A stretch of DNA of 10,093 nt from Candidatus Nomurabacteria bacterium CG_4_9_14_0_2_um_filter_32_10 (lineage in GTDB: Bacteria; Patescibacteriota; Minisyncoccia; Phycocordibacterales; UBA9973). Below are positions 5,582 to 10,093 of this stretch, piece by piece. The position numbers were made by a program, and so were the translations under genes. Under the pieces are notes generated by a model. The model was not told where the DNA came from, did no database searches, and saw only the letters and a list, made by a program, of their open reading frames with translations. The DNA is taken from NCBI GenBank assembly GCA_002788475.1, contig PFRK01000039.1:1-10093 (forward strand), read 5' to 3'. Position 1 is the stretch's first letter. Each line of letters opens with the position of its first letter.

Positions 5582-7735
5582 ATGGCTAAAGAAAGAAATG
5601 TAAAAAGTGCACAAAAAAATGCTTTGCCCGCCTCTGGCCGGGGGCATCATTATGATGCTAGTGATATTTCAGTTCTTGAAGGTCTCGAACCAGTAAGACG
5701 ACGTCCAGGAATGTATATTGGTACTACAGGAATAGATGGACTTCATCATTTGGTTTGGGAAATTTTTGATAACTCACGCGATGAAGCGATGGGAGGTTTT
5801 TGTAATGATATTGAAATTGTACTTCTCCCTAACAATCGTATACGTGTTGCAGATAATGGGCGAGGTGTACCTGTTGATATACATAAAAAAACTAAAGTAT
5901 CTGCATTAGAAACTGTAATGACGACACTTCATGCAGGAGGAAAATTTGGAGGTGAAGGTTATAAAGTTTCTGGGGGATTGCATGGAGTAGGTGCATCTGT
6001 AGTGAATGCGCTTTCCATTTATTGTAAAGCTGAAGTTCACAAAGATGGTGGTAAATATATACAAGAGTATTCTCAGGGTAAGAAAAAAGCTGCTGTGAAA
6101 AAAGTAGCTTCTTCTAAATTGAGTGGTACGATAATTACTTTTGAACCAGATGAAGAAATTTTTTCCGCCAAAGGCGGATCCGCCTTTGGCGGAAAAGAGG
6201 ATGTTCTTAAATTTGATTGGAATACTATCGTTAGTCACATTCGTCAGCAAGCATATTTAGTAAAAGGTCTTAGGATTTTAATAATTGATGCGAGGGGATG
6301 GGATAACCTGCCTGCGCAGGCAGGCAAAAAAGGACTTGATGATTCTGATGTTTTTTATTTCAGAGATTTAGGGTTTGAATTACCGTCTGTCTCTTTTTAT
6401 TTTGAAGGTGGACTTATCTCACTTATAAAATATTATAATAGATTTCAAAAACCTATTCATAGTAGTATTTTTTATGTTGAAAAAGAATTAGATAATGTAG
6501 GTGTAGAGATAGCTCTTCAATATGTAGATGATATAGTCGATCATATTGTTCCTTTTGCAAATAATATTTATACAGTGGAAGGAGGTACACATGTGACTGG
6601 TTTTAAGACTGCCCTTACAAGAACGCTTAATACTTATTGTAAGAAAAATGAGATGATGAAAGAGTCTGAAGGGGGTCTTACTGGAGATGATGTTTTGGAA
6701 GGATTAACTTGTGTTATTTCGGTTAAACTTCGAGAAATACAATTTGAAGGTCAAACAAAAGGTAAATTGGGTAGTGTTGAAGCACAAGGAGCCGTCGGTA
6801 CTATCTTTGGGGAGGCTTTTGCTGCTTTTTTAGAAGAAAATCCAGAAGAAGCAAAAGCTATAATTAATAAATCTATTCTTGCTCTTAAAGCTCGTAAAGC
6901 TGCAAAAGCGGCGAAAGATTCAGTACTTCGTAAGGGTGCGCTTGAGGGGATGACGCTTCCTGGTAAATTAGCAGACTGTCAAAGTAAAAGTGCAGAAGAA
7001 TCAGAATTGTTTTTAGTAGAGGGAGATTCTGCAGGTGGCTCAGCAAAACAAGGAAGAGATAGACGTACTCAAGCTATACTTCCTCTCCGTGGGAAAATTT
7101 TAAATGTTGAACGTGCACGAATAGATAAAATGCTTGCTTCTAAAGAGGTGAGGGCTTTGGTTATTGCTATGGGTACCTCTATTGGGGATACTTTTGATCT
7201 TTCAAAAATGCGTTATCATAAAATAATTATTGCGACAGATGCTGATGTTGACGGTGCGCATATCCGTACATTATTGCTCACTCTTTTTTACAGGTATTTT
7301 AGACAAGTTATTGAAGCCGGATATATTTATATTGCTCAACCTCCACTTTATAAAATTAAAAAAGGTAAAGAAATAAATTATGCTTATTCTGATGAAGAAA
7401 AAATAAAAATTATTGGACGTTCCAGTGCCGATGTTGACGAGATTGAATCTTTTGATGCCGAAGTTGAGAATAGTGAATCTGTAGAAGAAGTTGAAGAAGA
7501 AATAAAAATTAAATCGAATAAAGTTCACATTCAACGTTATAAAGGTCTTGGAGAAATGAATCCAGAAGAACTTTGGGAAACAACAATGGATCCAAACCAT
7601 CGAGTGCTTAAAAAAGTAAATATAGATGATACTGAAGAGGCAAATAAAGTTTTTGAAATTTTGATGGGCAGTGAAGTTCCACCTAGAAAATCTTTTATAC
7701 AATCAAATGCAAAATTAGCAGAAATAGATATTTAA
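5582..7735 (+). CDS. gyrB: DNA gyrase subunit B
   Basis: This is the ATPase subunit of gyrase, which with GyrA introduces negative supercoils. The GHKL ATP site shows Glu60 and Asn64 in WEIFDNSRDEA, Asp91 in DNGRGVP, and the glycine-rich lid HAGGKFGG...GGLHGVG (117-137). The TOPRIM domain has Glu480 in LVEGDSAGGSAKQGRDR and the Asp553/555/557 triad in DADVDGAHIR. The tail has QRYKGLGEM (651-659) and LWETTMDP. PLRGKILNVERAR favours GyrB over ParE. Length is 717, against about 640 in Bacillus. The extra residues lie in a 22-residue N-terminal extension, loop insertions at 194-205 and 242-248, and an acidic linker at about 603-645. The first three coincide with GC-rich palindromes in the DNA. 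No Shine-Dalgarno precedes the ATG; a downstream TTG at codon 15 is a possible alternative start. gyrA is not in the window. Confidence 0.95.
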   Translation: MAKERNVKSAQKNALPASGRGHHYDASDISVLEGLEPVRRRPGMYIGTTGIDGLHHLVWEIFDNSRDEAMGGFCNDIEIVLLPNNRIRVADNGRGVPVDIHKKTKVSALETVMTTLHAGGKFGGEGYKVSGGLHGVGASVVNALSIYCKAEVHKDGGKYIQEYSQGKKKAAVKKVASSKLSGTIITFEPDEEIFSAKGGSAFGGKEDVLKFDWNTIVSHIRQQAYLVKGLRILIIDARGWDNLPAQAGKKGLDDSDVFYFRDLGFELPSVSFYFEGGLISLIKYYNRFQKPIHSSIFYVEKELDNVGVEIALQYVDDIVDHIVPFANNIYTVEGGTHVTGFKTALTRTLNTYCKKNEMMKESEGGLTGDDVLEGLTCVISVKLREIQFEGQTKGKLGSVEAQGAVGTIFGEAFAAFLEENPEEAKAIINKSILALKARKAAKAAKDSVLRKGALEGMTLPGKLADCQSKSAEESELFLVEGDSAGGSAKQGRDRRTQAILPLRGKILNVERARIDKMLASKEVRALVIAMGTSIGDTFDLSKMRYHKIIIATDADVDGAHIRTLLLTLFYRYFRQVIEAGYIYIAQPPLYKIKKGKEINYAYSDEEKIKIIGRSSADVDEIESFDAEVENSESVEEVEEEIKIKSNKVHIQRYKGLGEMNPEELWETTMDPNHRVLKKVNIDDTEEANKVFEILMGSEVPPRKSFIQSNAKLAEIDI
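5627..5642 (+). repeat. Imperfect CCGCC-TCT-GG(C)CGG hairpin at the gyrB 5' end
   Basis: CCCGCC pairs with GGCCGGG allowing one bulged C, around a TCT loop. It encodes residues 16-21 (PASGRG) in the N-terminal extension just before the conserved YDASDISVLEGLE. Its core is the same as the CCGCC-N3-GGCGG units of the 36-nt palindrome further into the gene. Confidence 0.6.
6161..6196. repeat. Perfect 36-nt palindrome inside gyrB
   Basis: TTTTCCGCCAAAGGCGGA (6161-6178) is followed directly by its exact reverse complement (6179-6196). Each half is itself a small hairpin: CCGCC-AAA-GGCGG and CCGCC-TTT-GGCGG. The element is exactly 12 codons (residues 194-205, FSAKGGSAFGGK) and keeps the frame. Because codons align with the symmetry axis, both strands read the same peptide. 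It falls in a transducer-domain loop after the conserved EPDEEIF. Confidence 0.95.
6307..6324. repeat. Perfect 18-nt palindrome inside gyrB
   Basis: CCTGCCTGCGCAGGCAGG is a perfect palindrome made of CCTG repeats and their complement. It spans codons 242-248 (NLPAQAG) in a loop between two conserved strands of the transducer domain (LRILIIDARG and VSFYFEGG). It is one of the few GC-rich spots in the gene. Confidence 0.95.
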
Positions 7736-7737
7736 TT

Positions 7738-7769
7738 AAAAAAACCTCTATATTAGTGGAGGTTTTTTT
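7738..7769. terminator. Bidirectional rho-independent terminator between gyrB and thrS
   Basis: Seven A's lead into ACCTC-TA, a 6-nt loop, then TG-GAGGT followed by seven T's. The core CCTC/GAGG stem is extended by the A/T tracts and by one A-T and one G-T pair. The stem has an A-run on one side and a T-run on the other, so it can terminate transcription from both directions. It fills the 38-nt gap between the two convergent genes. Confidence 0.85.
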
Positions 7770-7773
7770 AATT

Positions 7774-9537
7774 TTATTTCTTTTCTTTTATTTCTTGAGT
7801 TAGTTTCGTAAGAAGTTCTTTTTTTGATATTTGACCAAGTTGTCCATTATCACGAGATTCAAGAGTAATTTTTTTTGCTTCTATTTCTTTATCACCGATA
7901 ACTATCCAATAAGGTATCTTATTGTTTTTTGCATCACGAACTTTTCCTCCAAGATTTGCTTCTTCATCATCTAATTCTACTCGTATATTATTTTCTTTTA
8001 ATAATTCAAAAATTTGTTTTGCATATTCATTATGATTTGTCCGAACAGGGATTACTTTTACTTGGACAGGAGATAGCCAAAGAGGAAAAGCACCAGCATA
8101 TTTTTCTATTAATAAAGCCATAATACGTTCAATGCATCCTATAGAAGACCTATGTATTACAAATGCTCTATGTGGTTTACCATCCTCTCCTGTATAAGTT
8201 AAATCAAAGCGTTCGGGCATACAGAAATCATATTGAACAGTAAAGGCTGTATCTTCTTTGCCACCTGCATTTTTCATTTGGATATCTATTTTAGGACCAT
8301 AAAAAGCTGCCTCATCTTTTACTTCTTCGAAATTAGATTTTCTGTTTTTCATTAACTCACGAAGAAGTTTCTCTCCTTTTTCCCAAGCGGAATCATTTTT
8401 ATAATATTTTTCAGTATTATTTCTATCTCCTAAAGAAAGTCTATATCTATAATCTACATCAAGTTTTAATCCAAAAACAGAAGTGACATATTCTATTAAA
8501 TCTAAAGCGCCTCCTATTTCTTCTATGGCTTGTTCTTCAGAAGCACATATTATATGAGCATCAGCTAAACAAAAAGTTCTAACTCGAATAAGTCCCATAA
8601 GTTCACCAGATTGTTCGTAACGGTATAATTGTGCAAGTTCTGCAATTCGCATCGGTAGTTCACGATAACTATGTGGTTTGCCAAGATAAAGTTCGAAGTG
8701 GTGTGGACAAGTCATTGGGCGTAACATGAACTCATCTTCATCAATCTTAATAGGAGCATACATTGAATCTTTGTAATGTGGATAGTGTCCAGATTTTTTA
8801 TATAAATCTAATTTTGCAATATCTGGAGTCATGACGTGAAGGTACCCACGTTTTATTTCTTCATCAACTATAAATCTTTCCAATTCACGTCTAATAGTTG
8901 TTCCCTTGGGAGTAAAAAGTGGAAGTCCTTTTCCTACAGTTTCTGAAAAAAGAAATAGATCTAATTCTTTTCCGAGTTTTTTATGATCTCTTTTTAATGC
9001 TTCTTCTCTTTGATTAATATAAGTTTCAAGCTCTTCTTTGGTTTCAAATGCTAGCCCATAAATGCGAGTAAGCATTTTATTTTTTTCATTTCCACGCCAA
9101 TATGCCCCAGCGACGCGGTCTAATTTAAATGAATCTGATTTTATTTCTTTACTTGGATTTTCTAAATGTCCTCCTCGACATAGATCAGTAAATGATCCGC
9201 AGGTATAAAAAGTTATTTTTTCTCCTTTTCCAGTAATTTCATTTATGAGTTCGATTTTATATTCATTTTTTAAAAAATATTCTTTTGCTTCTTTTTCAGT
9301 TTTTTCTTCACTTTCAAATCCTTTCCAAGATTTCAAAATTTCTTTCATTTTCTTTTCTATTTTAGGTAAATCTTTATCAGAAATTGGGGAAGTGAAGTCA
9401 AAATCATAATAGAAACCATCTTCTATTGAAGGGCCGATAGTATTTTTTGTACCTGGGTACAATTTCAAAACAGCTGCAGCCAAAAGATGGGCTAGAGAAT
9501 GTCTTAAGTTGTGTAATTTATCATTATTTTCTTTCAT
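7774..9537 (-). CDS. thrS: Threonyl-tRNA synthetase lacking the TGS domain
   Basis: This cytoplasmic class II enzyme joins threonine to tRNA-Thr and hydrolyses Ser-tRNA-Thr. The editing domain retains its zinc-site-like residues, HSLAH (13-17) and CRGGH (Cys120, His124). The catalytic domain has the three zinc ligands Cys277 (RPMTCPHH), His328 (ADAHIIC) and His462 (VIHRSSIG). Motif 2 is around Arg307 (YRYEQSGELMGLIRVR) and motif 3 Arg471 is in IGCIERI. The anticodon-binding domain spans about 490-587 (VKVIPV...LGGKVRDA). At 587 residues it is shorter than the usual 640 or so, because the protein begins directly at the editing domain and lacks the N-terminal TGS domain. The ATG at 9537 has an upstream AAAGGA 5 nt away, one of only two Shine-Dalgarno-like sequences in the window. 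It is convergent with gyrB and divergent from the gene at 9686. Confidence 0.95.
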   Translation of the reverse strand: MKENNDKLHNLRHSLAHLLAAAVLKLYPGTKNTIGPSIEDGFYYDFDFTSPISDKDLPKIEKKMKEILKSWKGFESEEKTEKEAKEYFLKNEYKIELINEITGKGEKITFYTCGSFTDLCRGGHLENPSKEIKSDSFKLDRVAGAYWRGNEKNKMLTRIYGLAFETKEELETYINQREEALKRDHKKLGKELDLFLFSETVGKGLPLFTPKGTTIRRELERFIVDEEIKRGYLHVMTPDIAKLDLYKKSGHYPHYKDSMYAPIKIDEDEFMLRPMTCPHHFELYLGKPHSYRELPMRIAELAQLYRYEQSGELMGLIRVRTFCLADAHIICASEEQAIEEIGGALDLIEYVTSVFGLKLDVDYRYRLSLGDRNNTEKYYKNDSAWEKGEKLLRELMKNRKSNFEEVKDEAAFYGPKIDIQMKNAGGKEDTAFTVQYDFCMPERFDLTYTGEDGKPHRAFVIHRSSIGCIERIMALLIEKYAGAFPLWLSPVQVKVIPVRTNHNEYAKQIFELLKENNIRVELDDEEANLGGKVRDAKNNKIPYWIVIGDKEIEAKKITLESRDNGQLGQISKKELLTKLTQEIKEKK

Positions 9538-9542
9538 GAAAG

Positions 9543-9560
9543 TCCTTTAATTATATAGCA
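9543..9560 (-). promoter_or_regulatory. thrS promoter -10 region and ribosome binding site
   Basis: On the minus strand, TGCTATATAAT (9560-9550) offers TATAAT or an extended TGC-TATATA as the -10. It is followed by AAAGGA (9548-9543), which sits 5 nt before the ATG. If this -10 is used, transcription starts inside or just after the Shine-Dalgarno, so either the message is nearly leaderless or a more distal promoter supplies the ribosome site. The leader is too short for a T-box. Confidence 0.4.
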
Positions 9561-9581
9561 TTTTTGAGGTAATAAAAAGAC

Positions 9582-9609
9582 TTGCTTTTTTTCTAGGATA
9601 TGATATAAT
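9582..9609 (+). promoter_or_regulatory. Promoter of the 3'-end hypothetical gene
   Basis: TTGCTT (9582-9587) and TATAAT (9604-9609) are 16 nt apart, and TGA precedes the -10, giving an extended TGnTATAAT. This is the only promoter in the window with a believable -35. The predicted start near 9616 gives a leader of about 70 nt that ends with AAAGGA (9671-9676), 9 nt before the ATG. It is arranged divergently with thrS. Confidence 0.65.
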
Positions 9610-9685
9610 ATATAAAACGGAATAATGAGTGCCGTATCTAAAGATCTCAACTAACTAGTTCATTAAAAAGAAAGGACTACATACC

Positions 9686-10093
9686 ATGAAAAAATATGGA
9701 ACAGAGTCTAAAAAAACGCCTAGCATTGGCGAAAAAATGCAAAAACTTGGTTCTCTCGCTGGATTTATTGTTGATTTTTTAGCAACGTTACTTAGCGAAG
9801 AGGAGGTTGAATTTTGGCTCGGACACAAAACTGAGTTGAAAAAAAAGATTAGTGAAGTTTTTTCAATTGTAGATGAATATGCCAGTATTCGTGAAGAATG
9901 GCAAAAATTTTACAAATCTCACTTTAATTTGGATGTAGATTTTAGTAGGGTAATTATTCCCAATCGTCCGGATGGTGACTGGCGTTTGATTTTTATCGCT
10001 AAGGGTATGATTATGAACAAAGCTTTTGATCGTTGCAAAGCTCTTTTCAAATCATGGTGTTACATTACAAATGATGATTTGGATAAAGCAATT
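9686..10093 (+). CDS. Conserved hypothetical protein, 3' end cut by the window
   Basis: The first 136 codons of a gene that is still open at the window edge. I do not know its function; it resembles hypothetical proteins I associate with Parcubacteria, a recollection that could not be tested here. The N-terminus is Lys-rich and polar (1-20), followed by a hydrophobic amphipathic stretch at about 22-37 (GSLAGFIVDFLATLL) and acidic SEEEVEFWLGHKTEL. A mainly helical charged region then leads to DVDFSRVIIPNRP (83-95), WRLIFIAKGMIMNKAF (99-114) and FKSWCYITNDDLDKA. Trp99, Arg100, Trp124 and Asn128 are the kind of residues worth checking for conservation. Unlike most genes here it has a full promoter, a long leader and a Shine-Dalgarno, and it contains more codons ending in C or G. 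This suggests distinct expression or a different history. Confidence 0.7.
   Translation, partial: MKKYGTESKKTPSIGEKMQKLGSLAGFIVDFLATLLSEEEVEFWLGHKTELKKKISEVFSIVDEYASIREEWQKFYKSHFNLDVDFSRVIIPNRPDGDWRLIFIAKGMIMNKAFDRCKALFKSWCYITNDDLDKAI

Noticed and set aside
5906..6250. Long open frame on the minus strand inside gyrB
   Set aside because: It is a shadow of gyrB. It stays open partly because the 36-nt palindrome reads identically on both strands; the rest of the translation has no protein-like character.
7271..7702. 143-codon minus-strand frame antisense to the gyrB 3' end
   Set aside because: Phe/Tyr/Ile-rich translation typical of the antisense of an AT-rich gene; gyrB on the other strand is certain.
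67..9537. No complete gene ends in TGA, hinting at a recoded TGA as in Gracilibacteria
   Set aside because: Only nine stop codons are visible and low G+C favours TAA. Glycines use GGN and no in-frame TGA interrupts a conserved domain, so the standard code suffices.
9538..9600. T-box or other riboswitch before thrS
   Set aside because: The thrS leader is too short for a T-box and contains no stem-loop series or T-box core sequence.
9625..9654. Nine-codon upstream frame (MSAVSKDLN) in the leader of the 3'-end gene
   Set aside because: No ribosome site and no regulatory codon run; short frames like this occur by chance in a 70-nt leader.

Overview
The window is AT-rich DNA with tightly packed genes. 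It looks like a chromosomal segment of a Candidate Phyla Radiation (Patescibacteria/Parcubacteria-like) bacterium. This is inferred from the low G+C, the shortened aminoacyl-tRNA synthetases, the scarcity of Shine-Dalgarno sequences, and a 3'-end gene resembling hypothetical proteins I associate with Parcubacteria; no marker phylogeny could be run. All reading frames fit the standard code: UGG encodes Trp, and UAA or UAG end every complete gene. I found no tRNA, rRNA, CRISPR array, insertion sequence or phage gene.

Layout. Positions 1-2588 carry three plus-strand genes: a four-helix DoxX-type membrane protein, a small cupin, and a two-domain nuclease (PD-(D/E)XK plus DUF2779). Each has a -10-like box ending only 8-9 nt before its ATG, which suggests leaderless mRNAs. 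Positions 2585-2750 hold a 31-codon minus-strand gene for a one-helix membrane peptide and a symmetric pair of divergent TGCTATAAT promoters. Positions 2749-5491 hold a 73-aa unknown gene followed by pheS and pheT, the two chains of phenylalanyl-tRNA synthetase. gyrB (5582-7735) has its own promoter and meets the minus-strand thrS (7774-9537) tail to tail across a bidirectional terminator. A divergent promoter region (9538-9685) then leads into a gene cut by the window end.

The core genes serve translation (PheRS and ThrRS charge tRNAs) and DNA topology (GyrB). Two themes stand out. First, the synthetases are pared down: PheS lacks the N-terminal coiled coil, PheT lacks the EMAP-II-like OB domain, and ThrRS lacks the TGS domain, while catalytic and editing motifs remain. 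Second, short and mostly GC-rich palindromes lie in frame inside gyrB and pheT. They include a perfect 36-nt palindrome, a perfect 18-nt palindrome and copies of a CCGCC-N3-GGCGG hairpin. They encode Gly/Ala/Ser/Pro-rich insertions in places where conserved homologues appear shorter, much as Rickettsia palindromic elements do. This possible protein-invading palindromic repeat family is the best candidate for something not well described here.
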